Shown in pieces: positions 21,448 to 33,690 of a stretch of 64,000 nt of DNA. The notes under the pieces are model-generated. The model was not told the DNA's origin and did no database searches. It saw nothing but the letters and a program-made list of their open reading frames with translations. The position numbers and the translations under genes are program-made. This DNA is from Varanus komodoensis (taxonomy: Eukaryota; Chordata; Lepidosauria; Squamata; Varanidae). The stretch spans positions 93,297,136 through 93,361,135 of the forward strand of contig NW_025335268.1 in the NCBI RefSeq assembly GCF_004798865.1. The letters run 5' to 3'. The number at the start of each line of letters is the position of its first letter. Position 1 is the stretch's first letter.

Positions 21448-21560
21448 TTGACAATGCAATCCTATGCATGTTGAGAAAGAATGAAGGCTGATAACTCCCA
21501 GCGTGGCCCAGCGTGAGCATCCTGGGGCCGCTTATTCTAACATAAAGACAATGGGGTAAG
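21448..21560. repeat. MITE, aatcctatgcatg family, copy A
   Basis: It begins gcaatcctatgcatgttgag and has a GC-rich, partly palindromic middle (cagcgtggcccagcgtgagc). It is the same family as 21643-21760 and 32890-32985. Confidence 0.5.
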
Positions 21561-21642
21561 TGGAATGACCATGTAGGATACTGCCTATAGGAAGTGGTCT
21601 TATAACATTTGCCTGTCTAATCTAATGGCTACTCTATTTTAG

Positions 21643-21760
21643 GGCACAATCCTATGCATGTTTAGACAGAAAGAAAGCAGGCAGCTCGCAGGATGCCCCA
21701 GCCAGCAAGGGGCATGTTGGGAGCTGTCTGCTTTGTCTAAGCATGCATGGGACTGACCCC
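21643..21760. repeat. MITE, aatcctatgcatg family, copy B
   Basis: It begins acaatcctatgcatgtttag and ends gtctaagcatgcatgggact. The inverted ends (gcatgtttagaca / tgtctaagcatgc) enclose a GC-rich centre with palindromic gcagctcgc / gagctgtctg. This is the clearest copy in the window, about 115 bp. Confidence 0.6.
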
Positions 21761-21779
21761 TATGTGTTTAGAGTTACAA

Positions 21780-24700
21780 AATATTACACAAAATATATAA
21801 AGTATCAAAGAGTGTGCAGGACCTGATTTGCAAGGGCTGCATCCACCACCACCTCACTACTGCTATTTCATTTATTTATTTGTGTATTATTTTGTACTAC
21901 AAAAGCTAAACCAAAGCATGCTGCTAGAAAAGCGGAAAAGAGAAACAAAGCTAAAATATGACAAAATTTTGCATAAGATTTAAAGAGATGCATAACATTA
22001 GTTACATATATATTATGTATCCCTGTGTATTAGTCCATAATATAACATGATTGAAAATAATTATGCATGAGCTTCAACAAAGCTTCAACAAAGCCGAATA
22101 ACCATGTATTTATCCTTTTATAGCAGCTCACCCCATGCTGCAGGGTCCCTTGACTGTCTACATAGCATTTGGGGGGGCACTTGGAGGGGCTGCTCTGGTG
22201 AAGAGGGGTTGAGGACATCCACTTCCACTAGCCTGGTTGCACATGCCTGAATTTGGATCCCACAGGAAGAAGCCAGTCAGGCTTGCAGTCTTAAAATCCA
22301 TGGACTTGCAGTGTTAAAGAGGAAAAGAAACATATTAGGTATGTCTCTTTACAAAACTGTTTGTAAAGCTTTGTGTTGTCTACTAGGAACTCTTCCTGCT
22401 GAGTCCCAGGTGAGGCTTCTACACATCTCCCTCCTGCTATCAGACTCACCGGCATTTGTGCCTTCTGTAAAGGGAGGCAGCTTGGAGCCATGCCAGTCAA
22501 ATGTCTCATAAACTCCGGAGGAGGAACAAAATAAACCAGGAGAAATGGTCTCCTATCTACTTGCCCTGACCAGTCAGCAAGGCCTCCTTAAGAATTCCAG
22601 ACCAGATGTCGAAATATTCCTTTCTCACCAAACACCAAATGCCACCAGTGTTGGTAGCACCATCAATAAAAGGTTAACAACAAGACTTATGTTTCCAGTG
22701 TGGCATCACCATTCCCTAAGGCGCTAGCAGCAACATCTGTATTGGTGCAAAGTGCTGGTAGAATGTCAAGCACCAACGGGATCTGTCGGTGAATATGCTG
22801 TTCACAGTGCTGGTCTTCTGATCCCTCTTGTTCGATTTAGCTTTCCGACTGCAGCTCGGCAGCTGGAGGAAGACTGACAGGTCAAATGTTCTTAATTGTT
22901 CCTCATCACCCCCATCCCCACATGCAATTAAGAACATCTAGCAAGGATGTACTGAATTTAGTCTCCAAAAATTAGCCAGATGTTCAAATTTGCAAGATCA
23001 AGCTTTCCTTGCCAAAATGTGAATGTCAACTTCAGCTTCTTCTTTAAGCCCCCTCCACATAGTCCTTATACAGGCTTTAAAAAGAGCACATGCTGGCACA
23101 AAACACAGAGGCGCTGTGCATGCTGCCCCTGCCCCAAATGGTCCTGAACATGCCAGCCTCACCCCTGGCCTTTGCACACTGAGCATCAAAGTCCCCAGCG
23201 GTATTCTAAGTGCATTTGGCCAAACGTGATTAGAATCTCTTTTTGGACCTTTGCTCTCAGTGCACAAAGGTCACAGGTGAGGAACCACTGTGTGCAGGGA
23301 AATCTGTATAGGGCCAGTGCATGTATCCCATAGGCCCCACACAATGTACATTATACATTCTTCTGAATGCCTGAACAAGACTTTGGTCATTTACCCTTTG
23401 ACAGATGGCTCTCTTTGCCATTGATACTCATTGGCAGCAAATGAATCCCCCCAGCTCTGCGACATGCACTGGTTATCAGCTCCACCATCTCCAGCACACT
23501 GCCTACTTCTAAGGGGGGCTCACGGGAGCCTGGAGAGGAAGGGGCCTTGGAGGTGGATCACAGGAAAGCAACTTCAGCAAGAGTTTTGGGGGTCTGCTAG
23601 TGAAACAAAGAATGGCAAAGCCCCCTACTGCTTGTCATGATTTCATCTTTGCTGCCACCAGTGACAGGCGGCAGCAAAGGCAGCACTTGGGAGTGGCCAT
23701 CACTGGCTCACACCTTTTTGGTTCCAGAAAATTGTGTAAATGTGTTTGCAACTTTAAAAAATAATACTGTTGTTGCTATTGTTATTATTAATCTTTCCAA
23801 AATATGCTGTTATGAATTTCTTATGTGTAGGTTAGTCTGGCCAATTTTTTTGCAGATTTCACCTTTCAAGTCTGTGGTGGAATAGGTAATATACACATAA
23901 CTGAGAAGGCAGAGCTGCTTGTATGTTAAGTTGTGTTCAGTTGCCAAAGACCAGTTGCTCCTGTGTCGACGTACATGCATGTTACCTACTCTACTTCTCT
24001 GTTCCCTTTGACAGCTGAAACATACAAGACAATCGACCAGACAAGCCTACATGTATTGGACAGCCATAAGTGTGTATTTGTGAATAATAAAAATAATAAT
24101 CATAAAATCATAAATGAAACAATGAACACATTTGCACAATTTTCTGAGACTGAAGCACTTTTGAAAATGTGACCCCATTATGAATTTTTAAGTTGCTGCT
24201 GCTTCTTTTTGAGCTGCAAATAAAAGGGGCAGTGATTGCAGCAGGGAGGTGGAGACAAGACAAGTTCTGCCGTGAAGCACTCTGGGATATCTGCTGGAGG
24301 ACCAAGGGGAAGAAGCAGGTGAGCAAGTCATGGTGAGGTCAGCCAGCTGTCATGTGTACTCCATGCTCCCTACGCCCCTTCTCTGAAGTCCTTCTTCAGA
24401 GAACAGGCAGCTCACTTCTTTCTGCACTGCAAATGAGGGAGGGGGATCAGTTCCCAGCGCTGAGATTAGAGCTATTTTCCAGACTTGGAGCTGTGAATCG
24501 AAATTATTCTATGGATCTTTAAGGTGCTTTCTTGGGGCCCCAAGATGGCTCATCTTGCTATGGCTGCTAAGAAAGGTGACTAGAAGTGACATACATGGTA
24601 GAAATTATTCATCAGTTCTTATGAAGATGCTGCATGTTATGGCATATTTGCCGCCATTTTAACTCAGCATTATTATCTGATATTTCAAAGAAATCCTGTC

Positions 24701-25395
24701 CCCATTTTTAGTAGAAAATGTAAGCCCACCCCCCTGCCTCACTAGAGGCTGAATATAAAGATATATCGAGGGAATAAACTTGAAATAGATTTAATTAAAT
24801 GATGATGAACCTAAAAATATAAGGGTCCCTAGACTAGAGACTCCATTGAATATGTTGTTATGGAGAAGTTAATTTCCTAAAATTTATAGCTACGTATAAA
24901 ACCTATGGTTGCAGATCCTGACTCAAAAGATTAATTCTGAAAAAAGGATATTCCGCAGAACTGAGAAGCTGCAGTCCTGCTAAGACACTTAGGTCTCAAA
25001 CTCAAATTTTACTGACCATTTATGCAATATATAGTAAACTTATAAAACATCTAGCAACCTATCTCCTCTTCATTGCTTGTACTAAAATAAAATGACAGTA
25101 ATTACTAATGGCCTTTAAAAATCAACACCTGAGCAATAGACTTGCATGTGTTCTTCATTCTCCTCTGTACACTTAAGCTTAAGGTAAATCTAGAAAATTA
25201 TTTGTTTTTTAGACTGAGCCTTTTTAGTTACAGAATCTTCCAGGAAAACATGCTGCAGCCTTGCTAATGTTTGTTTGTTTAAATGTTTGTTATTTCTAAT
25301 TCAGCTGCTGCTATTTTAATCCTGAGTACAGAGCATGGATCTGAATTACTATTTTTCCCTATCTGTTATCACATCTTCATATCACTTTTGACTTC
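21780..25395. other. long single-copy stretch
   Basis: No gene, RNA or clear repeat was recognised over 3.6 kb. There is a small tandem duplication of agcttcaacaa at 22068-22092. Open frames are 60-92 codons, mixed on both strands and without known motifs. Confidence 0.45.
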
Positions 25396-25400
25396 TCACA

Positions 25401-25615
25401 ATGTGCTGCAGTGGTTAGAATGCTAGGCTGGGACACAGGAGATCCAGATTCTAATCCTTGCCCAGCCATGAAGCTAAGTGGGTAACTTTGGGCCTGCCAT
25501 GGACTCTCAACCTACCTTACTGAGTTGTTGTGAGGATGAAAAACGGAGAGGAGGCCCTTGTAAGCCATCTTGGGTTCCCTGCAAAAGGGAGAAAGGTGTG
25601 ATATAAATGTTAAAT
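25401..25615 (+). repeat. tRNA-derived SINE
   Basis: The head is tgctgcagtggttagaatgc, box B is gattctaatccttgcccagc, and the body is actttgggcctgccatggac. The 3' end is gtgatataaatgttaaataa. It is the same family as 15783, moderately diverged. Confidence 0.7.
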
Positions 25616-26340
25616 AATGCAAGAACAATAGTAATAATAATAAAAATGCTTCACTCTACAGAAGTTACAGAAATGACTTGCCAGTAAGAAAACCCCGATT
25701 GCTAAATGAAAGCCAGCTTTGTACAGACCACACAGAGCAGCATTTGTAAATCAGTGTGTGTTTGTAGAAGGCTCCTGTGACCCTCTGGTCAAAGCTTTAT
25801 TTGGCCAGTACTGTTGAAAACACTGTAGAGTTCCTTGGATTGTTCATGCCGTGAGAGGCCAGGGCCAAGCATGACTCTTTTTTTCCAGCACATGCAAGAT
25901 ACAGTATACACCGTGCACCTGGTTCAGAAGTAACACCTGTTCAAAGGTCAAATAGCCCATGAATTGGCAGGATTCCAAAGGAGCGAGTAACTGTGCTGCC
26001 ATCTCCCTACTCACCCCCTTTGCCTTTGCTAAAACAACCCAGGAATGTCTGTTTCCTGGGTCGCTAGTTGTGACATCTAATCCAAGCACTGGGGGTGTTA
26101 AAGATTTAATATCACAGAGTTTCATGCCGCCAGCAAACTCTGGATTGTTTAATGCTCAACAACCCGGAGTGCCACGTTCGGATGACATGACTACCAACCC
26201 AGCAATGGGGTATTCCTTGGCTGATGCAAAGGGGTGAATGGAGGGAAGGCAGCTCACTGAGTCCTGGGAGATCCCAGTACCCATGAGTCATTGCATGCAA
26301 ACTGGGCTTGCACACACTTCCTCATGGCCTTTTCCTACAT
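25616..26340. other. single-copy sequence
   Basis: Nothing recognisable was seen. Confidence 0.4.
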
Positions 26341-26344
26341 AGTT

Positions 26345-26440
26345 ATAGTTATTCTATTTTTAATATTTCTATGACACTCCTTGGAATGCTTGAGCAATGG
26401 GACATAAGTATGCTGATGACACTCAATCTGGAACACTCAA
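26345..26440 (+). repeat. LINE RT scrap with YADDTQ motif
   Basis: The plus strand near 26397-26425 reads GHKYADDTQ, the catalytic YADD box in the HQYADDTQLY context typical of CR1/L2-group reverse transcriptases. Only a few dozen codons of weak similarity surround it, so it is a very old fragment. Confidence 0.45.
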
Positions 26441-26572
26441 AAGTAGCATCTTTTACTCTAATAAGAATCTGTGGCCAGGTCATGGTGGAGTGGAGGAGGA
26501 CCAAAGAGAGAGATTTGACCTATGGAGGCAAGTCATTGCAGCCCTATCACTTTACACATGGAAATATTCTGA

Positions 26573-26573
<1 letters not shown>

Positions 26574-26606
<33 letters not shown>
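26574..26606 (+). repeat. (TG)n microsatellite
   Basis: An uninterrupted TG run of 33 bases followed by tatctatctg. It is a likely polymorphic marker. Confidence 0.95.
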
Positions 26607-26608
<2 letters not shown>

Positions 26609-28439
26609 CTATCTGTTCACAACTGCATGATATACCCATGTAATATAACCTAAATTTATTGTTGTGCTAAAAATGATCTATTTCTTGTGTGATTCTGTCT
26701 TTTTTTTCTTTACAAACAGTTGGAACCGAGCTCATTATTGAATTAGGGTGTTTTAATTGTGAATACCTTCTTTGTGCAGGAAAACCAGTTTTGCAGTCCA
26801 TGAAAAAAAGAGTATGCTGGCTTTTATTTCCTCTTTCCATCATTCTGTCTTTCTGATAAATAGTCCTTATCTTCTCCCAACACACCAGATAGGTTTTACA
26901 TTATTTAACTAATGGTGGTTCTCCTCCCAACTGCCATTTATTGTTGGGGATCCAAACACTTTATTTAGGAAACAAAACAAAACAAAACAAAAAACTGCAA
27001 CATGGTACTTTTAAATGCTGTTTTCACAAGTGTGGTAGCTTGGGACATAAGGCTTATCCTGTGATGATTTAATGCTAGGAAAAATTGTGAATAATTCATA
27101 AATAATACTTTAGATAACATCTATTTCTGTAATGCTATTAAGCTCGAGAATGAGACCTCTTATTCAGACTGATGAAGCCTGAGCTGGATTGCATTCATCC
27201 AGTAAAAACTGTATATTGGGGGAATTCTGGGATTTGGGGCATGCCTGGGATTCCTAAATGAGAAGGACCATAGGGCAGATGACCTTCTTCTCAAAAATGG
27301 CCTTTTCACCATTATCTGTTGTCCTCTGTAATCTGCACGTGTTCCTCTGCAACCCTCAGCTCAGCAGCAGCATCATGCTAAGGTGCAAAATATTTTCTGA
27401 AGTCAGGGGATGAAAGCCCTTTTCTTTTTTCCTCTTGTGCCCTCAAATTCTGCTCTGAAGAGTCTCCCAAACCCCCAAAGCAGATTTTGGGGGCACACAG
27501 GAGACGACAGCAGGAGAGAAAATCCATTTCAGCAATGATATCTAGTCCCTTGGCAGACGGACACACTGGATTTCACCCAGGACGTCTGAAAAGCGGTGCT
27601 GCAAAACACGACCCCAGGATGCCTGCTGAATATATTAACTTGACTTAGCCAAGTCTTTCTGCACATGTTGAATATGCCTACTGTTCCATTGTCTTGGACC
27701 TAGCTAGTCATTCATTGCTGTTCCAAACCCTTACGAAGGCAGAAAACAGCATCCAAAGGGAGTCTACCCTGGCCAAAGGTACAGAATGGATTCCCTGCTT
27801 TGGCTTCCACATCTGGAAACTATAAAGGAATTCCATCACAAATACCAAAAGCATTAATAGAGCCATCCAAGGTGGTTGCCTCTAACCCAGTGAACTCCAA
27901 AGATTATGGGTCTCCAATGCAAGGTACAAAGAGCACATGGATAAGTATTGGCCTGGTGCTTCCCCTATCCTAGATGACACTTAAAATTATTGGTTTTGGC
28001 CATCTTAAATGTTTTCTTTCCTGGTTGTGGTGGAGTGTGTGTGTGTGTGTGAAGCACTGCTGGGATTCCTCGTGTCCCAGCAGAGCCTGCCTCTTCCCCT
28101 CCCAGACTCTAGTTTGCTCCCACCCCCGAATGCTGCTCCCAAAGTAGTTCTTGCAACTTCAGAACTGCAGCTGGTATGGAAAGGATCACACTGGTTGTGA
28201 GGGAGCACACTCCAAATTCTGAGCCCCAGCTCCAACCTTGCTTGCACCCTCCTGCTCTAGTGGGCTTCCCAGAACCATCTGCTTGGCCACTGCAGGAAAC
28301 TAGAAAATCTGTCTGATGCAGCGGAGCATCATAAATCGATATCATCTAGATTGCCACAGTGATGTCTGGATGTGTGATGCATAAAGGAAACAGAGTTACA
28401 ATACAGGATATATCAAGGATAGCCAGTCTGTCCTCTCTT
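26607..28439. other. single-copy sequence
   Basis: No gene is visible. It contains an AAAAC repeat at about 26968-26992 and a short GT run at about 28035-28051. Confidence 0.4.
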
Positions 28440-28760
28440 TGAGTGGATTTTTGTAGCCGCAAATGAGAATTTGCATTTTAATGCAAATATAAATGGATAT
28501 CAAAGGCTCGCATACAACAGCATTAGTTGCACCTCTTACCTTTTGCACATGGATATTTTAGCATCGAGCCTAGGGTAATTCAAAATAAAAAATGACCTTT
28601 ATAATTTGGATCATCAGGCAGCTGGCTCAGATGGAAAGGATCATGTAGTATAATGAATCACAATATGAATATCCATGAGCAATGTTATTGGATGCTTGAA
28701 AGGCAGATGCTAAATTTCTTTGCCTTAAAACAGTGTCCACAATTATAGAAATATTATTTT
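28440..28760. promoter_or_regulatory. candidate conserved non-coding element with octamer palindrome
   Basis: This repeat-free, low-CpG block is rich in homeodomain/POU-like words. At 28469-28488 two octamers face each other with a 4-bp spacer (ATTTGCAT, ttta, ATGCAAAT), an almost perfect 20-bp palindrome. Downstream are tgaatcacaatatgaatatc and several ATTA/TAAT cores. This is the texture of vertebrate developmental enhancers. The call is inferred from composition and motifs, and conservation cannot be measured here. Confidence 0.35.
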
Positions 28761-29269
28761 ATTGGATGCTATAATGAGAAAAGTGAGAAATAAAATATAA
28801 ACATATAATGAAACAGCATGGTATTATAAATTGCAAGTGAAATTATGAAATATAAGTCGCTTATAGGGAAATTGGTGAAGAAAGAGGAAAAGGGGAATCC
28901 ACACCAAGATATACAAAGTGAGATATTTGACACAAAACAGTTGTTTTTAGTTTTAAAAGACTGGGATGCAAAAATCCATAATGTTGAAAGAAGAGGGGCA
29001 GAGTGATCCTATGGGCACCTAGACATCCTCTTGAAGGCCACAGAATCATGGGGGAGCCTCACTGAATTGTGCACTAATCCTGGGAATGGATTTGCATTAA
29101 GGCAACCTTCAAACACGAACCTGTTGAAAGCTTTAAGCGTGCAGAATGAAATGGGGTGGCCAGGAACCTAGCTGGACAAATTCTTGTCTACACAGGTGTA
29201 CATCAGAACACAGATCAATACAATTTATTCAAGAGAGGGGATTAATATACAATCACCATGCAATTTATA

Positions 29270-29348
29270 TATGTCTACTCAGAAATAGGTTACACTGAGT
29301 TTGATAGAAGTTACTTCCAGGTAAGTGGGTGCAAGGTTGAAACCTAAA
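29270..29348. repeat. MITE, aatcctatgcatg family (diverged)
   Basis: The text tatgtctactcagaaatagg, then gagtttgatagaagttactt and ccaggtaagtgggtgcaagg, follows the family order of a ctcagaagtaag arm, centre and ttactcccaggtaagtg arm. Confidence 0.5.
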
Positions 29349-29419
29349 TCCTCGAATTAAGGGTGTTTAGCAATTGTAATATCCTATGGAATGTTTAAAA
29401 AATAAGCAAAGCCATTGCA

Positions 29420-29990
29420 CTCTCCCTCCTCTTTCTATACATTACTGTAGCACTTTGGTTAACAACCATTATGTTGTTTGACAATGGAAAATAATCACTT
29501 TCCAATGTCATTTGAAAACCTTAATCATTGATAATGTCCCGATTTCCTGGGCAGTTCCAGAGGTACGTTGTATTATTTCTAAAAGCAGTTTGGTCCAGGA
29601 AGGTAGCAGTCACCCCGCACACATTTTTATTAAGCAGCATGAAAGGTTTTTGAAGCAGTATAGAAGCTACTAATGATGGCACATAAATTGTGAATGTCAC
29701 AGCTCAGTGTAACATTTTGGTATGTTTTAAACACAGTGAATTTTAGTTAATGCCTTTTTAGTTTTGTGATGTGGTTCATTTCTGAAATCCTCTGGGAGAC
29801 AGGAACTGAATTACATTTTTGGAAGTATTTTTATTTCTTGCAAAATGTAGCAGGAACTAGCTCCAGGAATGAATTAATGCCAAGCAATGATACCGATTAA
29901 TTGGCACTAACAGTGACTGTAGCATAGTTTCTATTCTGAGGGGGTTTAATTTTAAGGAGAAAGTAAGTTGTTCTAGCAAGGTCACTTTGG
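29420..29990. promoter_or_regulatory. candidate conserved non-coding block
   Basis: The block is repeat-free and AT-rich, with many homeodomain-type cores: ccttaatcattgataatg, gaattttagttaatgcc, gaatgaattaatgcc and gattaattggcac. It has no frame and no microsatellite. It resembles conserved non-coding DNA near developmental genes, but that is inference from texture alone. Confidence 0.3.
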
Positions 29991-31687
29991 CTACTCTGGA
30001 CGAAAGAGTTAGAGGGTAACTACTTTTCTCTCAGTGTAAAACAGTGCAGAGCAGGGCAAACGAATTTCTTTTTTCACTTGTATACTAATTGGGACTGAAT
30101 TGGCATGCTGATCATCAATTTTTTCCTAAAAGAATCCTTGCAACTACTAACATGTATCCCATCATCGCCACTACATTTCTAGGGATCCAGTATTTTATAT
30201 ATGCTTTGGATCGTCATCCGTTCCACCCATTTAAACTTGATGCTTTCTCGACAGAAGTGAGAGGTCTAACCATACCAATTCCCCTAGCTGCTTCTTGACT
30301 ATAACTTCTAATTGCAAGTACTGGGAAAAGGAAAGGCACAGGATAACATTTCTAGCTGCCAGTTGGGCATAAGAAAAAATAACTCCCTGAGAAATATGAT
30401 GTTTCCATTTCCTAACCTACTCATGAACCACACAGAACAGTTATCCACTGCTCTCGCTGTCTTAAGTGCAAAACTATTAAATACTGGAGTGAAATACCTG
30501 ATGCCAAATTTTGAGAATCACATCTCTGATTATATATGTCTGTTTCCTCCCATTCTGTTGTTACCCTAAGATTGAGCAGTGCATATGTGGAAAGCACTCA
30601 GTAAAATTATGAAGATATTCAAGGTACCTGGTCATAAGTAAGTATGCACACTTTGATTTATCTGGCTATGCAAAGTATCTATAGGTTCTCCAGTTCTGAT
30701 CATTTTTATACGCACTTAAGTCCAGACATAGAACTATGAGCCTTTGAATTCTGTGCAGTTTTTGGGAAGTATACCTGGAATGTGATCTTGATGTGATACT
30801 TAAATAAAATGAAGGAATAGTGCTACTGGAACCTTTTTATTTTCAATATTTTAAAATGTTGGTAAAATTAATGTTTTTTTAAGAGAGGGACACAAATAAA
30901 GGGAAATATTGTTACACACTAGTCCAGTTTTACTTTCATAAATATATGCATTTTTTGAGTTTCTTACCCTCTTGGTTTATTCTCTATTATGATCAGAAAA
31001 GCACCAGCATCTCTATGCAAATAAGCACGTTTTTTTCTTGTTACGTAATGGAATGATTTTCCATATCTCACTTATTACACTTATTGCACTCGTATAAATT
31101 TTATTTACATACCTTGGAACAGCATTTTATCTTTATAAATGTGCTTCACTTTAACTTCCTCAGGCAGTCGGGAGGGATTTGTTAATGTTTGATGAATCAG
31201 CTAATAAATATTAAAATATAGTAGAGACATTAATTTTTTTAAGAACCTTGAAAAAATACTTGTTACTGAGGCAATATTAATTTTTTAAAATGTGGGGGAT
31301 TTTACAAAGTTCTCCCTGTCTCTAACTTTTCCTTTCCACGATGTATAACCCACATAAAAGTTTGGAGTCTTCCTGCTTCATGAAAAGTGCTTCACTTCCA
31401 TGCTGCTTTTAAGTGGCAGATGAGGTCGGAAGACTGTGCTCAGATCAGAGCCTCCAGGCACACATAAAAGTTGGAACCCACACAATGGATGCTCCAGTGT
31501 ACAAATGATAAACGTCCCACAAAAACTAGCATGTTTGTGACAAACCTGTGCAAGAATCAAGCCTGACTCTCCAAGTGCTTCTTCCCTAGCTGTGGTCAAT
31601 CACAGGATTTTGCTTCCAGCCCTTGTTACCATGGTCCTGCTTACCCCACCTTTTTTTCCTAAAGGAAACAGAGCTAGTTTTGCCATT
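29991..31687. other. AT-rich single-copy stretch
   Basis: No gene is visible. The open frames at 30089-30569 have no recognisable domains. Confidence 0.45.
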
Positions 31688-31689
31688 CT

Positions 31690-32886
31690 CTTGAGAACAT
31701 ACAAAGAGCTGACTCAGACCAGTTAGTCCAGCATGCTGTTCATGTAAGGCCAACCAGATGTTCCAGTTGGAAGTCCACAAAATGCTCATAATGCAACAAA
31801 ACCTTCCCACTTGTGTGATTCGGCAACTGGAATTTAGAGGCACACTTATGGACTGTCCCTGCTAATGGAGGTAAGCTATTGTCATCATGGCTATTAGCCA
31901 CTGATAAACTTACCCTCCATGGATTTGTCTAATCATTTTTTAAAGCCAACCAAGTTGGTGGCCATCTCTACCTCCTGCAGTAATGAATTCCCTAGTTAAT
32001 GATGTACAGTGTGTACAAGGGCTTCCTTTAATCTGTCTTGAACCTTCCACTATTCGGCCTGACACTATCACCTCAACATCTTGCATTATCCTTTAAATCT
32101 CAAACATGGCCCCCTCTTATGGACATATTTTTCTGCATTGAAAAGCAAAACCTTTGTAACCCTCCCTCAAATGGAAGTCGCTTGAGCTCCTTGATCATTT
32201 TCTTTCTCTTCTTTGCACCGTTTCCAGCTGCACAATATTGATTTTGAGATGCAGCAAAGCAAGCCATATACGGCAATACAGAGCTGGTGATGTTATTGAT
32301 TTGTATAAAGATGTTTTCACTTCATTTTATCTTCTAAGGATCCTTAGCATGGAATTTGCCATTTTCATGTCTACTGCACACTGAGTTGAAATTTTCAATG
32401 AACTACCCACCACAATCCCAAGATCTCTTCTCTGATCAGATCCTCTCAGTGCACATATGCAGAAAATATTTTTTCAAAACCTCACTGAGCATCACTTAAC
32501 ACCTACCTACATTTAACACTTACCTACATATGCCATTTAGTTATGCACTCTCCCAATATGGATAGCTCTTTCTTTATATCCCTAAATAATTAGAAGCTAT
32601 TTGCAAATATTTCTGGTGCCTTCACAGGCAGGTCACCCATACAGCAGATCAGTTTGAGTTCCAGTGCAGGTGTGGGGATACTCTCCTCATGGCTTCCTAA
32701 TGTAAAATCTTTCCCTGTATTCCTACTCTGTTCCTTGTTCTTTAACCAGTTATCGCTCCATAAATCCAGCCACCTCTCATTCAGCAAATGCCAAATTTAG
32801 CTAGGAGCTATTAGAGAGGAGCTTTGCCAAAGAGTGTTATACTGTAAACAGTGCAATATAATATGTACTGGATTTACCTCTATCAA
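31690..32886 (-). repeat. CR1 LINE, 3' portion (diverged)
   Basis: It starts ttgagaacatacaaagagct, the 3'-end signature in reverse. It then shows gccaaccagatgttccagtt, ctattagccactgataaac, atggatttgtctaatcattt and gtggccatctctacctcctg, in CR1 order. Similarity runs, with decay, to about 32886 and resumes at 33426. An internal near-tandem duplication (acacctacctacatttaaca) lies at 32498-32530. Confidence 0.65.
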
Positions 32887-33425
32887 GATGCAATCCCATG
32901 CAAGTTTAGACAGGAACAAGTCCTGCGGTTCCTAGCATGCTCTGGCCACTTTTTTTCTGTTGTAACATGCATGGATTTGTGCCCAGAAGGTTATGGCTAC
33001 CTATAACCTTCTGAAGTCAAGTTGGAAGGATCCAGTCAAGTGAGGGAGGTGTATGGAGGCAAGGATTGCCTCTGCAGTCCCCTTATCCTCACAAACATCT
33101 TGATGGCTGATTTCAGCTAACTCAATGTTTTCCCTCTTCTTGTGAGTCGTAGGGGTTGAGGCACCACCTGGGTTTGCTGGAAGCTGGTGGAGTACTCCCC
33201 TCCTGTCTCTGTCCCCTCCAGTGCCCCTGTAATGCTGTCCCAAAGATGGGATTTACTCCAGGGCCTCAGCTGGAGTAAAAGAACTGTGCTGTCTGAGAGT
33301 AGGTATACTCCAAAGACAGAGTCCAGATGCTCTTCCAAAGCTGTAGCAGAGCACCCACCTTTTTCTTCAACTGACCAGAGTGTCTCCTGGCTTTGGGACT
33401 GTGCTGTCAGGGACCTTCTTGACAC
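32887..33425. mobile_element. insertion of about 540 bp inside CR1
   Basis: The CR1 text stops near 32886 and resumes near 33426. The left 95 bases (tgcaatcccatgcaagttta through acatgcatggatttgtgccc) are a MITE of the 21643 family. The rest, 32990-33425, is GC-richer and unlike anything else here, and no target duplication is obvious. Either two insertions occurred or a larger element carries MITE-like text at its end. Confidence 0.4.
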
Positions 33426-33690
33426 TCTTCAAAAATGCTAAAAGGGTAGTGAGGTAGGACTTGCCTTTTCAGAAGCCACATTGATTTTTATTTAGCAGGT
33501 CTTGTGTGAAATGGTTAACAATTCTATTTCAATAATGCTTTTCACCAATTCTCATGGGGCAGACTTTAAGCCAAACAGCCTGTGATTTTTTAGGTCCCCC
33601 TGAGCCCCTTGCCTTTCAAAGGAATGGCATTATGTTGTCTGTTTCCAGTCCTCTCTATGGAAGCGGATCTTAGGGACACTTAGCATCTTT
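33426..33690 (-). repeat. CR1 LINE, 5'-ward portion
   Basis: The text agtgaggtaggacttgcctt, then tttcaataatgcttttcacc and aatggcattatgttgtctgt, parallels the CR1 at 8162-8330 in order and content. It completes the minus-strand copy begun at 31690. Confidence 0.65.
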
